A DNA stretch of 64,000 nucleotides from Ziziphus jujuba (GCF_031755915.1 NC_083386.1:22553001-22617000), one strand, 5' to 3'. Positions 1 to 12,654 are shown, counted from the stretch's first letter. Notes: generated by a model not told the origin, from the sequence alone. Translations and numbers: made by a program.

Positions 1-3000
1 AAAATCCGGCAGAACCTCCCCTAAGGGTTGGACTTACCACAAATTTCCTGCACTGAAAACACACTTCTATATATATCCCATTATTCCTCCTACATTACTA
101 CAATTTGTTTTCACAAATTTACAGCACTCCAAAATAATAACAGGGAAATAATGCAGTATTTAATAAAATGTATCCAATACAGTATACAGAGCATTATGCA
201 AGTAAATATAAGATTAATACAATGTCAAATAAGTAAGCAATGCAAGATGAAGAGGGAAAAGGGAAGAAATGCTTCTTGAACTTTCAGCAATGAACTGAGA
301 CGTCGGGCTCGCCCCGGACGATCAACGTCTCCAAATCCTTGTACCTAGGGGAACGGAATTTAGAAATATGATATGCTAATCTTCTCAGTGAATGATCCTA
401 TCTACTGTACAATTATAATAGTAACGACAATTATAGTACATTTGATTAGTTAAGAATAAATAAGTAAATAAATAATAATTAATTGAAAATAATATTTTCT
501 CTCAAAATCCTCACCATTCACTCCGTTGGAAAGGTTCCTGTTTTAAAACATTTTCGTAAAACCCAATCTTTTATGCCCCAAAAATCAAGGAATAAATTAG
601 TCAATTAAATATCAAATAAAATATAATAAATTAAGCATCCAAAATTTATAATGAAAATAAAATAGGAATAGAAATAAAAATAATTTGGTAACAATTACTA
701 AATGATTAATAAATGTCATACACAAATAATACAAAAATATTAATGAAACTTACATTAAGGCAATTCAGGAAATAATAAAATAATTAGAATGAATCAATTA
801 ATTGAACAATTAAACAAATGAATAATTAAATCAAATTAAAACCTCCATTTAAAATGAATGGTAAGAACATAGTAAAATTGTTTTAAAATCAGCAAATCAA
901 TATAAATAATAAAAGAAATACTTAAATCAATTTAATCATCTATTTGAAGTAAATGATAAAACTATAAAATAATTTATTTGAAAACACCAATCCATTTAAA
1001 TAGTAAAATAATCAAGGTAAAATGCATTTTAGAAACATTGATTAAATAAATTATAAAAATTCCATTAGATACATTTTTATTTTAAATACTCTTTAAAAAC
1101 ATTATTATTTGGAAATAATATCAAAAGCTACTTAATACACCACACTATATACCAGTGATGTCCCACGATACCTAGCGTCCCGAGCACCGTGTAACGGGAG
1201 GTTAAAGAGAGAAACTTGCATACAGTCGCTTCGGCTTCCCGACAGCGCCGCTGCTTAAACCGTTATCCCGGCCATGGAGGGGGGCGGCTTATGGCCAATA
1301 TCAAACTTGCCTGCCCTCGGTCCGATGGCAACTCACAGAAGACATTATAACTTGCGCACTCATCCACATACACAGTACAGAACACCAATACTGTGTGAGT
1401 GCGTCTAAAACAATTAACCAAATTTATTATTAAAATACACAATTTTTTCCAAAATTCACCGTGGGAATTATACCACTTTTCAAACTCACATTCTCACATT
1501 TTTCTTTAATATTTCCAGCATAAATCCACCGATAATAATATACAAATAATTTTTTCCCAAATCATACAATCAATCAAATAATATTCCAAGGGTATAATTA
1601 TATAATTTGAAACCACCAAACTTAAACCAATATGTCCTTGAAATATTTAAAATCAAATCATACCAAGAACAATATTAAAACCACATGAATTTCATATATA
1701 ATTTAATTCCACAAATCCTCAATACCATAAAATAATTTCCACAATGCATAAATTTATATAAATGCATTTTTTATTAATCAAAATAAATTCACAAATAAAT
1801 TCCGTAATAAATCAAATAATATTATTTTTACAATTCCTTTAAATATCAAATTGTCATAAAATCTAGATTTCTATAATTTATCAAAAATCATATATTTCAA
1901 TTTATTCAAATTGTGCCATCAAAATTTCAAATATAATTTTGCTAAATATTTAACACATAACTATTAAATCCAAGCATTTAATTATCACAAAATAAATATA
2001 ATTTAACACCCGAAATTAAGTTTGAAAGTGGGTCACTCACCTCGAGCATGCAATTAACCCAAGATCCTCCATGGGATAAATTCCACGACACACACGTGCT
2101 CCTAGAGCAACAATATTGCACAACTCAAATAAATTAATATTTTATTCGGATAAATAATACCCGGTATCCGAGGAGTTTAACACAAACGTTAATAAAAATT
2201 TATGAGTAATATACCAAATCGAAGCTTGTGGAACGAGGATTACGAATCTGGTCTTATTTCCCGGAGATCGGACCCGTGGTGGTCAGAATCTCGCCGGAAA
2301 GCTTACAGATTTTAAGTCTTCAATTCTCTCAATCCGTCGCGAATTGAGGAAAGTGGACACCGGATTTGGGTTTAGAGGGTCGGAATTAGTGGGAAGGGAG
2401 GGGCATTGCAGCTGGAAACTCGCCGGAAAGTCAATTTCCAGATGAGCCGCCGTGGTCACGGGAATCCGCCAGCGCCGGTGGCACATCCGGTGGCCATTAG
2501 CCGTGATTTTTGGTGGAAGGTAGATCTGGTGATGAGTAGCTCAACAGGACCGGCGGTGAGGCAAACGGAGGTCGAAATAGGGAGAAATCTGGATTTGAAG
2601 TGATCAGCACCGTCGCCGGAAAAAGCCTCGATCGGAGCGCATCGACGGTCGGTTGGCCGTGATTTTTGGCTGGCTGGCTGGCCGGTCGGTTTTTAGGTGG
2701 GCTTCAAGGTGGGGTGGCATGTGTACTGTTCCGGTGGCCAGAAATGGGTGAACGGCGGTTGGCCGGTTGTGTTTCTCTCTCTAGCTTTCTCTCTCTCTCT
2801 CTCCTCCTTTCTTTCTCTCTCCTCTCCCCGGCTCCTGTGTTTTTCCAAAATAAAAGCCACCCGTGGGTGATACTGTTTACTCACGAGATTGGCTGAAAAT
2901 GCAACACGTCGCATGCACTGTTCACTCAAACCAAAATATATTAAAATATTACGATATTCGGAAAACTTTACATGTCCATAACTTTTTAACCAGATGTCCA

Positions 3001-3336
3001 TTTTAAGCGTGCCGCTAGTCTATGAATACTTCACAACCATACATGAGTCAAAGCTCAAATTTGTATGAATAAAAAGTCAACTTGTGCACTCCATGGACAA
3101 TTTAGACCTCAACTTGTTTGGCTCATAACTTTCAATCTGTAGCTCCATTTTCAACGTGCTACTAGTCTATGGACTTGTAACAATGTGTACTTTGTAACGG
3201 TAGCTCGGTCAATGTGAAATTCCATCAGGAACAAAAAGTTAGCATTTGACCCCTTTTTCGGTCAACGATGGTCAAACTCGATCATTCTTGGTCAAATTTG
3301 AAAAATTTCCGGTGTACTTTACGACGGGATGTTACA
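1..3336 (-). mobile_element. Long LTR copy (about 3 kb family), truncated by the window edge
   Basis: This segment matches, at lower identity, the two ~3 kb units at 30388-33469 (opposite strand) and 35618-38555 (same strand). Shared landmarks are a 'cctcccctaaggg' block near the left edge, an 'aggttaaagagaga' block near 1200, and a right end reading GATGTTACA at 3328-3336, which on the minus strand is the LTR start TGTAACATC. The GC-rich stretch at 2250-2830 with CGCCGGAAAG-type motifs is the leader-like part of the LTR. Short open frames inside it (2283-3001) overlap on both strands and are not conserved, so I do not call genes. No gag/pol is seen, so it is probably a solo LTR or the end of an element lying mostly outside the window. 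Confidence 0.7.
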
Positions 3337-3840
3337 GAATTAGTTATCAAGCTCCACTATACAATTTTCAGCTTCTCATGGGTTTTCAACTCCCACAATT
3401 CCTTCTTAATTATTTATCTTATATGAAGTAGTTTTAATGTGTTGAAGCACACGGCAAGTTTAGTAACAGGTTAAAATGCACTTTGCTATCTTTTATTTTA
3501 CTAAATTTTCATCTAAGATACTGTAAAAAAACAAAAAAAAATAACATTTGATATCTTCTTTTTCAAAATCTATTAATTTTTAATAGATTTTACCAAAAAG
3601 GAGTCATGTTCAACACAAGATGACCCCAAAATTGTTATTTATTTATTTTTCCAAATTTTGCAATTAAATAAATAAATAAACTTCCCACGTCCTCTGTCTC
3701 TCTTTCAATCTCTAAACTTTTTTTCTTTGTCTCTTTCCTAATCTCAATTTTCTTCGGCTATCTCTCTAATCCAAATTCCAAACCCTGTAACTCTAAAAAG
3801 CTTTCATTTTTCTCTGTAAGATTAATAGCAGAGAGGGCAG
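3337..3840. other. Intergenic spacer before the OCTOPUS-like fragment
   Basis: AT-rich DNA with no gene-like reading frame. Positions about 3415-3460 (TATGAAGTAGTTT then AAGCACACGGCA) resemble 39230-39268, so this spacer belongs to the same duplicated unit as the sequence left of the LTP-like gene. The stretch 3680-3840 is pyrimidine-rich and reads like a 5' leader of the fragment that follows; its last part (CTCTGTAAGATTA, AGCAGAGAGGGCAGTTCACA) recurs at 45528-45563. Confidence 0.5.
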
Positions 3841-3858
3841 TTCACAACCCGTTCGGTG

Positions 3859-4110
3859 ATGAATCCCACCATTGAAGCTCTAGCTCCTCCACCGCCATCG
3901 TCACTTCCACCTCTGCCTCTGCAATCGCCTCAGCCCTACCATCCATCCACCTCCTGCAACAGATACCCAGAAAAGCAGTTCACCGGTTTCTGCCCCTCAT
4001 GTCTCTACCAGTGCCTTGTCGTGCTCAATTACTCCTCGTCTACTTCGTTTTCTTTCTCTTCTTGAAAACCCCCACCACCTCCACCGCCGCTACTTAATGC
4101 AACGAAATAC
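3859..4110 (+). pseudogene. OCTOPUS-like (DUF740/UPF0503) N-terminal fragment, copy 1
   Basis: The ATG at 3859 opens a Pro/Ser-rich N terminus followed by CNRYPEKQFTGFCPSCLYQC. This matches the conserved N-terminal cysteine block (CNRHPEERFTGFCPSCLCER type) of the plant OCTOPUS/DUF740 family, polarly localised plasma-membrane proteins involved in phloem differentiation. The frame stops at TGA 4063-4065 just after a Ser/Phe-rich run. Past the stop the same frame continues with a proline run and LLNATKYM, so the TGA probably replaced an Arg CGA. The family is normally several hundred residues long, and nothing else of the body is found nearby. Copy 2 at 45576 has the same stop, so the damage predates the duplication. 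The family match is from memory of the motif; the truncation is read directly. Confidence 0.62.
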
Positions 4111-5050
4111 ATGTGAATTTGATAAATTTTAATTGAAAAAGCAAATTACCAATTAACAAATAAATAAAATAAAATAAAATAAAATAAAAATCTAACGCTT
4201 TGTGAAGATGGATTGAGAGAGCTAAAGAGGGTCTGAACTTTGAAGAGGGATTGAGTTTTTTTTTTTCCCCCAATTGGTTGATTGGAAAGGAGGAATTTTT
4301 ATAGGTGCTTTTTGAGGTTTACTTATTTTCTTCTTCTGGGTGATATAAAACAAAGATAGGAGAAGATGATGTTGATTTTGTATATGAGGTGTTTTGGAAT
4401 ATGGTGATTAAGGAAAGTGTTTAAGAGGTTGAAATTGGAAGCTTTTTGATGCAGATGCAGCTGCAGTATATGCAGCTTTAGGGAATCGTTGAATGACTCT
4501 TTTGCTGTGTCAAAAGGATGAGTTTTATTTTCTTTTATTTCCTTTGCTTACGTGACTATTTGTTGTTGTTTTCTTTCGCTAATGTGGCTGTTTTAGTTAC
4601 ACCCTACGTGGCGCAGGTGAAGTTGAATGTCCTAAAGCTGGTCTAAAGCAGCTTATTTCTTGTAAGAAAACTAGAGACCTTATTTTTGAAAAAAAGAACA
4701 AATTGAATTTTCTTCTCCATTCTTCAATGGTTTGGAATTGGACCAGAGTGAGGTCTGGACAGGCTGAAAACTTGAGATCTACTCCTTGGTTATTCCTCAA
4801 CGTCACTCCCTACGTCACTTTCAGTTTAATTCTTGTAACTTAGAGATTCAAGCCCTGAATTTTTTTTTTTTTTTTTCAATGGGGGAGGGTGGAGGTTGAT
4901 TTTGGAATGAATTTATTTTTCTTAGTGATTATAAAACTTACTAAAATATTAAATTGATGTTATATTCTTCTTAGTGAATTGATTTATAATAAGGATTAAT
5001 AATCATAGATGAATTATTATTAATAAAAATATGTTAAAAAATAAATATAT
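4111..5050. repeat. Spacer after the OCTOPUS-like fragment, duplicated downstream
   Basis: 4200-4480 and 4800-4910 are closely matched by 45870-46220 (for example GAAGATGATGTTGATTTTGTATATG and GGGGAGGGTGG). This copy has about 350 bp (4450-4800) that the other lacks. There is no supportable gene; the small minus-strand frame at 4597-4806 has no recognisable features. The homology ends near 4910, after which the sequence is AT-rich and unique. Confidence 0.55.
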
Positions 5051-5059
5051 AATAAAATT

Positions 5060-5990
5060 ATTTATTACCTAAAATATATAAAACAATTATTACAACTATA
5101 TTATAGTTCATAAATATCATTTTAATATCACATAGGACTTCTGGGTGATTGAAAATCATCGGTTTCTTCCTCATTTTGATTTTAAGATGTGAAGTGTAAG
5201 AAGTAATTATAAAAATATATATCTCCCTGATAATTTTGCATATAATTATTAATATGCAAACCATATGTATCTTGCATTATTGGTTGACTATGTGTATAAT
5301 TACTACTTTTTGATGGTTGAGTTTGAGACTATACCCATGAGTCGTTACTTGATGACATTCTATAAATATCCATTGAATAAAGGTTATGAAAATGATTTCT
5401 AACTTTCATGGATCCAAAATTCATAGAAATTGAATATTCTTCTTATTGTGACATCCTCATTATAGATTTCTCTTTACCTATATAGTTTTTTCCAACAACA
5501 CAGAATCCTTGACATGTATCTCTACTCTCGTGATCTTCATTTTATGTTGCATGTGTGTAATATTGTTCACCAGTAAATGGACTTAATCCAACTTCTCGAC
5601 TTGGTGATTCCTTTTTGCCACTAACTCTTCTAACTTCTAATTCAGATAATTTATTAAATTTATCTTAAATTAAAATTATCTTCATCACCACTGTAGCTAG
5701 AGTGACTACTAAGAGTCTCAAATTGTGAATGTGTATCACCGGATGGAGCTGAAGCACTAGTAGTTCCAGTTGGCTCTCTCATAAGCCTTTAAAATGAATC
5801 ACCACTACTAGAAGTTACTTTTTCAGCAATCATTTTTTAAACATTTATTCTCTCTTTGTCAGCTTATTGAGCAATCTTTGGATCATGATTCCCTTTTATT
5901 CTAAGATGCTCTGTGGCATAAGAAACTCGTGGAGAGTATTTGGTTGATTTGTATAATTGAATGATATATTGTCTTTTTCTTAAAAAAAAA
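5060..5990 (-). pseudogene. Decayed coding remnant, family not recognised
   Basis: On the minus strand from about 5990 down to 5100, successive short open stretches in related frames read like one degraded protein: SYATEHLRIKGNHDPKIA, then KMIAEKVTSSSGDSF, then PTGTTSASAPSGDTHSQFE, then a Ser/Gln/Tyr/Asn-rich tail with SSNDSWV and SNYTHSQPIMQ. Stops are frequent. The composition (charged N part, Ser-rich linker, low-complexity tail) is unlike the surrounding AT-rich spacer. It could be the end of a transposase gene, but I cannot name the family. The block ends at a poly-A-rich stretch (5980-6100) next to the retrotransposon at 6152. Confidence 0.3.
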
Positions 5991-6146
5991 TGAAAAATAA
6001 AACCTATTATAAGGAATATATTTTGAACAATTTTCTTCTTCAAAAATGTACCCAAAAAAAAAAAGAAAAAAAAAGAAAAAAAAAGAAAAAAGAAACTTGC
6101 GAATTAGCAGGAATTTCTTTTTATTTTTCAAACAAACATTATTATT

Positions 6147-6151
6147 TCACA
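6147..6151. repeat. Target-site duplication TCACA (left)
   Basis: TCACA immediately precedes the LTR start TGTAACAAC at 6152. The same five bases follow the 3' LTR end at 16326-16330. This fixes the boundaries of the long Ty3/gypsy element as a single insertion. Confidence 0.9.
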
Positions 6152-8768
6152 TGTAACAACCCGTACAAAAAATACATATGTTTTAACAAGTTTGACCAAG
6201 CTTAACCAAGTGAACAATATGTAGGTCCAAGTTGACTTTTTTAATGGTCAATTTTTTTAGTTTTCCTTAGGTACCATTGTGTAGATCTCGTCAATACGAG
6301 TTCATAGACTGCTGACATGCCAAATTCTGAATTACGGATAAAAAGTTATGGTTCTGAGAAGTTTTAAGTATAAGTTTTATATCAGTGTCCAAACCAGTCC
6401 CTAGTTTTTATCTGTTAGTGACCCAAAGCTCTATATAAGCCTTAATAAGTGTGCCAAACAGGAAACCAAAGCCCAAAATACCCATTTTATCCCCAAAATA
6501 AGAGAACTTCTCCCCCAGATCTGTGGGTCCGAACTGGGTCGTTTTGACCCATTTAACAACGAACTAGATCATCAGCGTTTTTACCCATTTCGACCACCAA
6601 CCTTGTACATGCGCTAGCCAGAGAGGACGCCCACATCAAAAAGAGCTTGGCTATAAAATTTCACCCCAAACGGAGGCCGGACGGGCTTAAATCTGGCAGG
6701 CGAAGATGGCGGCGGCTAGCAAGGTGGGTTGCCGGATCTTCATATTTTTTTCGGCCATTTCAGGCCAACTCATAGACCTTTTCTGCCATTTTTGGACCTC
6801 TAAACTCATTTCCATGGTTATTTTTCCCAGACTCCTCACCGTTTGAGAGATACAACAATGAAAAATTCGACCAAAGCTTCAACTGAGTTTTCCAGCCACT
6901 GGAGGAACATTTGGACTGAGGTGAGCATATTGTTGGGTTCCTTGTTTCTTGGGATTTCCGTCAATTTAAAGTTTCTGAATTTTGGAGGTCGTTTGATAAT
7001 TTTTTTCATTTTTGGGTCAATGTCCAATTTATGTAATTCTATAGTACTGTAAATTATTTTAAGACATTTGGGTCATACAAGTATCTTTGGTTTAATTATT
7101 TGGAGCCTAAGGAAAATTTCATTATATTACAAGCACTCGAGTTGAACCTGGAGGCGATCCTATAGAGGAGCAGGAGTGATCATCCGTAGTATTGTGAGTG
7201 GTTATTATTTTTAAAATGCTTTGGGTATATAGAGTAATATATATGTGTGGTTGGATATTTTACGTATATACAAATTAATGGAAATGATTGCTTTATGCAT
7301 ATATAAATATCAACTGTCACATATACGTGTTATCATTTTATGTGATTTTTTAACAATATTTTAAGTGGTTTTCAATTCTAACGAGTTCCTAAATGAATTT
7401 GTGGTATTTAAATATCCTGTTATTTGAATTGAGATTTTAAATCATTTTAGAAATTAATTGATTTGAGAAAGTAGATTGAAAATTATATGATTTTAAGCAT
7501 GTTCAAGTATTTTAAATTTTATGTGCTTAAAATTGGTTTATGGTGAACATATTTCACTATGGTATTTCTAGTTTACGCATGGAATGATGATTTGAAAATT
7601 TTGAAATATTTAAATAAGCGGTGGAATTTAAATATTAAATTATGATTTATGATACAGTATTGTTTGGGAAAAGTATATATGATCTTATAAGATTGTCTTA
7701 AGGATACTGTATTGATTATTTTTAAATTGATGTATCATATAATGCAAATGTCTTTGATCAGTATTATATCATATTACAATGCGCTGGGTTTTGCAACGGT
7801 AGCGTAAGGTTGGGTTCAGCCCATAGGATATTATTGTCATTGACGTGAGATTGAGTTTATCCCATAAGTTATTATTGCCACAAAACTGTGAGGCTGGGTT
7901 TATCCTACAAGATATTATTGCCACGGACCATGAGGTTGGGTTTATCCTATAGGTTATTATTGTCATGGTATCGTGAGATTGGATTCAACCCACAGGATAT
8001 TTATTGCCATGGACCGTGAGGTTGGGTACGTCCCGACGGTTTACTATTTCCACGATACCCTTTATTTATTAAGGGTCGTGAGGTGGGTGTATCCCACAAT
8101 TTACAGTTTGGTATATCGAATGGTACATTGTATACATTTGAATATATTGTTGTTTTCAAAATGGTGGTTATTGCTACACTTTCATAATTATTTCATGGAA
8201 TTGAGTTTATAAGATTTTATGCTCAAACTTTATATCTTGTTTAAGGTATTTTGTAATATAATATTGATCATTCATTTTTATACCATTGAACATCGATTTT
8301 ATGATATTAAATTGGGGTACAAGTTCAGATTTTATGAAACGATTTTAAAGGGGAACTTTTCAAAAGACTGGAACGAGAGGTTTTGAGAGAAAATTTTATG
8401 GAAATAAATTGTGATTTTCTATTACGCTATGTCACTCACTGAAATTTCTTATCTCACATTTTATTTGTTTTAAATTTGTTCTCCTAGGCTCAGGCAGCTA
8501 GTAGCAGTCTACCTCGTGCACCGTTTATCACTTCGTTCTTCCACAACAACAAAAATAATTATCTGTTCTCTATCTTACCTTTATCTTTCTGGATTCGTTT
8601 ATTTCTTATTTGTACTTTTAAACTTTGTTAACACTCTTTAAACTTTGTTAACACTCTTAGAATGCTCTGATCAATGTTTTGGACTCAGTAAAGATCATAT
8701 TACTTATGTGTGTAGTTATAGCCTGTGGTACAATAGGTCGGTTGTGGACTTTATGCTGTTGTAGATTG

Positions 8769-8818
<50 letters not shown>

Positions 8819-8961
8819 GGAATTATTGATATTACTGGTGTTCATTGTCTATGTGTCAAGGTGAGGTTCCATTCGATATTCTCTAGGGATTATCCGGTGG
8901 AACTTCACTAGACAGGACCACCCGGGAGATCCTGGGAGGGTTCCCGGGGTGGATCTTATCA
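6152..8961 (+). repeat. 5' LTR of the Tekay-like element
   Basis: Starts TGTAACAACCCG, ends GGATCTTATCA. It pairs along its length with 13372-16325, including the GAGCAGGAGTGA block (7168 / 14575), the ~43-bp tandem repeats (7780-8110 / 15190-15510) and the end block with GGTGGAACTTCACTAG. It contains a long TA microsatellite at about 8769-8815 where the 3' LTR has only a short TA run. Confidence 0.9.
7780..8110 (+). repeat. Tandem ~43-bp repeats inside the 5' LTR
   Basis: Six to seven imperfect units of about 43 bp. Each has the form GTGAGGTTGGGTTYAKCCCA followed by an ATTATTGCCAYGG-type block. Units alternate between CAGGATATTATTG and TAGGTTATTATTG versions, so a two-unit (~86 bp) higher-order period may exist. 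The matching array in the 3' LTR lies at about 15190-15510. Confidence 0.75.
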
Positions 8962-8963
8962 GC

Positions 8964-8975
8964 TTGGTATCAGAC
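8964..8975 (+). promoter_or_regulatory. Primer-binding site (initiator tRNA-Met type)
   Basis: TTGGTATCAGAC lies two bases after the 5' LTR end. It matches the plant initiator-tRNA-Met primer site (TGGTATCAGAGC type) for its first ten bases and then diverges. Confidence 0.8.
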
Positions 8976-9124
8976 ATTTAGGTTCTAAATTCCTCGGAGT
9001 TATGCATTGCTGTACGACTCATCCTGTGTTTTGCCTTCCATACCTACCATTATGTTGGTGTTAATCATATTTTAACCAATTCTATCAAATATAACTTTTT
9101 ATTGATGTTGCGAGGATGTAGACG

Positions 9125-9490
9125 TGGTTTCCAGCATGCTACAGCTGGAAGTACAAATGGATCCACTATTTGAAGCATCTTGTCAAGTGCCTGGCTCTAT
9201 CACTCGAGAAGAGCGAGTTTACTAAGTATTCTATTCGTGAAGCTCGTAGACTTGAAGCAATAAGTTTTGATGAATGTACGAATCCTATGCAGTGTTGTGA
9301 TGAGGATAAGATCACATTAGCTAGCTTTATCCTAGAGGGAAACATAAGGAAGTGGTGGACGTATGAAAGAACTAGAAAACGTCACACTTGGGCACAGTTC
9401 AAGACTGTTTTTCATACTGAGTTATGCTCTCCAGCCTTTGTTAAGACTAAAAGACCAAATTTGAGACGCTCACTTAAGGTATCCTGACAG
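9125..9490 (+). pseudogene. gag remnant of the Tekay-like element
   Basis: The frame at 9170-9487 encodes part of a retrotransposon gag domain: a charged helix-rich stretch, the segment FILEGNIRKWW and then WAQFKTVFH, typical of the plant gag signature (A..W W......W..F...F). It stops at 9485-9487. The next kilobase carries further gag-like words (for example around 9510-9720) broken by stops. No zinc knuckle could be read with confidence. This is a dead capsid gene. Confidence 0.7.
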
Positions 9491-9499
9491 TTTCTAAGT

Positions 9500-11225
9500 A
9501 CAAGCAGAGATTCAGGGAGCTATCAGAGTTCTACCCAATTGGAATGTTGATGAGGTTAATAAGAAAAAGAAGATTCTTAATGAATTGAGCATGCCTATAA
9601 TGCTGAGTATCTCAGGTGTCATTCACCCCAAGTATCAATCTATGAGAGATGTTGTCCTTGAGGTAGACAGGAATACCACGATGCATAGGTTTAAGCACCG
9701 ATAAGATAATGACATGTCTTTGGAAACCTATAGCTAGCGATCTTCTAAAAGGAACAGTTTTAGCTCAAGATCATTAGAAAGTGAAGGATTTAAAGGAGGC
9801 AGACGTAGCCTCAGGGATAGTAGATTCCAGAGAAATGACATACTCAAGTTCAAGATAGTGAACAGTGAATAACAGTAACGAGCATTTTCGAAAATCTTTA
9901 ATCTAAGATAATTTATGTGGTAAGTTTCATGATAGACACTGCCAGTGGGATGGATCATGCTTTCATTATGGACAGTAGAATTTTTTTAAAAATGATTTTC
10001 CTATCAAGGACATAAGTATGCTAGAGCTTTAAGGTCGGGTGCACAATTTTAGCTGACTGATGGGTACAAAGTGCATGATACATAAACAGGCCAAACTTCA
10101 AGAGATTCTACCAACATTGGACAACAGTCTTCATTCACAACCAAAGGCAGAGGTCAGAAGGGATGACAACTTACCAGAGGTAAGGTATATGCTATGATCA
10201 GTTTGAAGGCACATATCACCCTAATGTTGTGACAGATACATTATTTATGCTTGGTAGTGATGGATATATTATATTGGCTTAAGGACCATACGCTCTCTTA
10301 TTTTACATGAATATGTTGCACAAGTTGAGATGACTCCAATTCCATTGGGATGTAACTTGGAAATTTTTCACCTCCATAAGAGGGATCATTTGACCCAGTC
10401 AGATTTTCGAGGGTAATTGTTTTCGTTTTATGGAAATTAAGATCTTAATATTAGAATCTGGTACAGATAAAGTTTAGTTGATGCATTTCAGTGACCTGAT
10501 GTGGGATAACTTCTTGAGAACTAAGCTGTAAATTTCATAAGTTGGTTTTGTTGCATCTGCTTTTGAGTGATGATTTTTTAGATCTTGGTTTTGATATTTT
10601 ATTTTCTTGGAGATTGAGGGTTTTATGCCAACGATATTTTATGGATCTAAGATTATTGATATTCTTGATGATAACTTAATCTCCTAAGGAATATGATTTT
10701 TAGGGCATAGCTAGAATATAAGAAATTGATAAATGTTTCCTTATGGCTTGAGGATCTAGTCATTAGTTTATAGTAGTTGGTTGTGATATTAGAATTAAGA
10801 TTTAAATTTCTTTATTACTTGAGGTATAAATTTTTGGAGTTTGTTTGGAATCGGAAGAATTTGAGGTTTCTTCAAGAATGATATTTGAGATGATGGGAGG
10901 ACTTGGACTTGATCTTTTGGTTTCATATTCTTTAGTGTTGACAATCTTGAGTATTTCTTTAAGGCTTTATAAGCAATCTAAGGCTCTTCATTAGAATAAG
11001 TATGAGAGACTTTATTTTATGACTTCGATGAATTTGGTTAAAAGAAAGATGTTTGTCGAGGTTAAGAAAATTGGATAATCAATGAGAAACATAGATCTTG
11101 TAATTGCAAGTACTGGGAATGTAATCGGAGGCAAAAAGAACAATCTCAGTTTTAATTTTGCGATACTGGTACTTGGTTTGAGGAAATTAGATTTAAATTC
11201 TAAACTTTCTTTTGATTTGATGGAT
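9500..11225 (+). pseudogene. Heavily decayed protease and reverse-transcriptase region
   Basis: The position between gag and RNase H requires protease and RT here. No frame longer than about 80 residues survives on the plus strand, and I could not find an intact YxDD or DTGA motif. The stretch is T-rich and A-rich compared with the intact chromovirus at 22014, consistent with C-to-T decay. Assignment rests on order within the element, not on motifs. Confidence 0.45.
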
Positions 11226-11229
11226 GGAT

Positions 11230-11540
11230 TTTCTTTTAGAAAGTTATGAGTTATTACTTATGCTTCTAGACAGTTAAAGAAGCACGTGCTAAATTATCCG
11301 ACTCATAACTTAGAGCTTGCTGTAGTGATCTTTATTTTACAGGCCTGGAGGCACTACTTGTATGAAGATACTTGTCAGATCTTTCCTGATCATAAAAGTC
11401 TTAAGTATTTGTTTACTCAGAAGGAGTTGAACTTAAGGCAAAGGAGATGTATGAGGTTGCACAAGGATTACGATTGCACTATTCCTTTGATGTTTGAGTT
11501 GCAACAGTTTGGTGTTAATCTGTGGATGCATACTTCATAA
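11230..11540 (+). pseudogene. RNase H remnant
   Basis: The frame 11286-11540 reads [23 protein letters not shown] and then [23 protein letters not shown], the end of a Ty3/gypsy RNase H domain (usual form NYPTHDLELAAVV..LK.WRHYLYG......TDHKSLKY). The catalytic Asp of DHKSLKY is present. Upstream, 11250-11285 still encodes the [14 protein letters not shown] strand. Stops bound it on both sides. Confidence 0.75.
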
Positions 11541-11576
11541 GAACTTTTTGCTAGCTTTTGACTATGATCGATACTT

Positions 11577-12650
11577 ATGGATTGTGTTCTTGAGGCTCAA
11601 TTTGAAGACACTTACTTGATGAGCATGAGAAGGAAAGTTAAACAAAGGGGAAAGTTAGACTTCGCTATTAGAGGAAATGGAGCCTTGGTGATTGGTTCTA
11701 GGCTCTGTGTTCCCGCAAATGAAGAGCTGAAAAGGCAAATACTGGAAGAAGCCCATAGTTCTGCCTGTGCAATGCACCCCGGTAGCACCAAAATGTGCCG
11801 TACATTAAAAGAGTATTATTGATGGGTAGGGATGAAAAGAGAAGTTGCTGAGTATATATCCAAGTGTTTCATTTGCCAGCAAGTGAAGGCAGAAAGACAA
11901 AAACCTTCTGGACTCCTATAGCCCTTACCCATCCCAGAATGGAAATGGGAGTACATTACAATGGATTTTTTTTTTAATTCAAGCTTCCTCCCACAGTTTA
12001 GAGACATAATGGTATTTGGGTGATAGTGGATCGACTCACCAAGTCCGCTCATTTCCTACCCATTCATGAGAGGTTTTTTCCTTAGAAGTTAGCAGAACTC
12101 TTTATGAATCATATAGTAAGTTTGCATGGAATGCTAGTATCGATTGTATCTGACAGAGATCCACGGTTCACTTCGAGATTTTGGTGGAGATTAATGAAAG
12201 AGCTAGGTGTCAAGTTGAATTTGAGTACCGCTTTTCACTCTCAAACCGATGGGCAATATGAGAGGACTATTCAGACCTTGGAGGACATGTTCAGGTTATG
12301 TGTATTACAGTTCAAAGGAAATGGAATGAGTATCTACCTTTGGCAAAGTTCACCTACAACAATAGCTATCACTCGAGCATTGAGATGTCACCTTATGAGG
12401 CATTGTATGGAAGACAATGTTGGAATCCATTATGTTGGAATGAGACGTGTGAAAGGAAACTTCTAGGCCCTGAGATTGTACAGGTGACAGTGGACAAGGT
12501 CAATATTATACAGGCCAAGTTGAAAGCAGCGCAGGATAGGCAAAAAGGCTATGCAGACGTGCATAGGAAGGATCTCGAGTTTGAGATTGGCGATCAAGTA
12601 TTCTTGAAGCTCTCTCCTTGGAAAGGTGTAGTATGTTTTGGAAAGTGAGG
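11577..12650 (+). pseudogene. Integrase remnant of the Tekay-like element
   Basis: 11577-11822 carries the N-terminal zinc-binding lead-in (HPGSTKMCRTLKEYY). The CFICQQVKAER block follows at about 11865-11900 after a TGA at 11820. The catalytic core is recognisable at 12104-12300, with the second Asp in VSDRDPRF and the Glu in QYERTIQTLED. A frameshift near 12300 moves reading into the frame 12298-12648 (YNNSYHSSIEMSPYEALYGR then KGYADVHRKDLEFEIGDQVFLK). The core motifs are retained but the frame is broken several times. Confidence 0.8.
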
Positions 12651-12654
12651 GAAG

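Noticed and set aside
2250..3001. Overlapping open frames on both strands in the GC-rich part of the left LTR
   Set aside because: They lie in the leader-like part of a repeat, are mutually overlapping, and are not preserved in the two other copies of the family.
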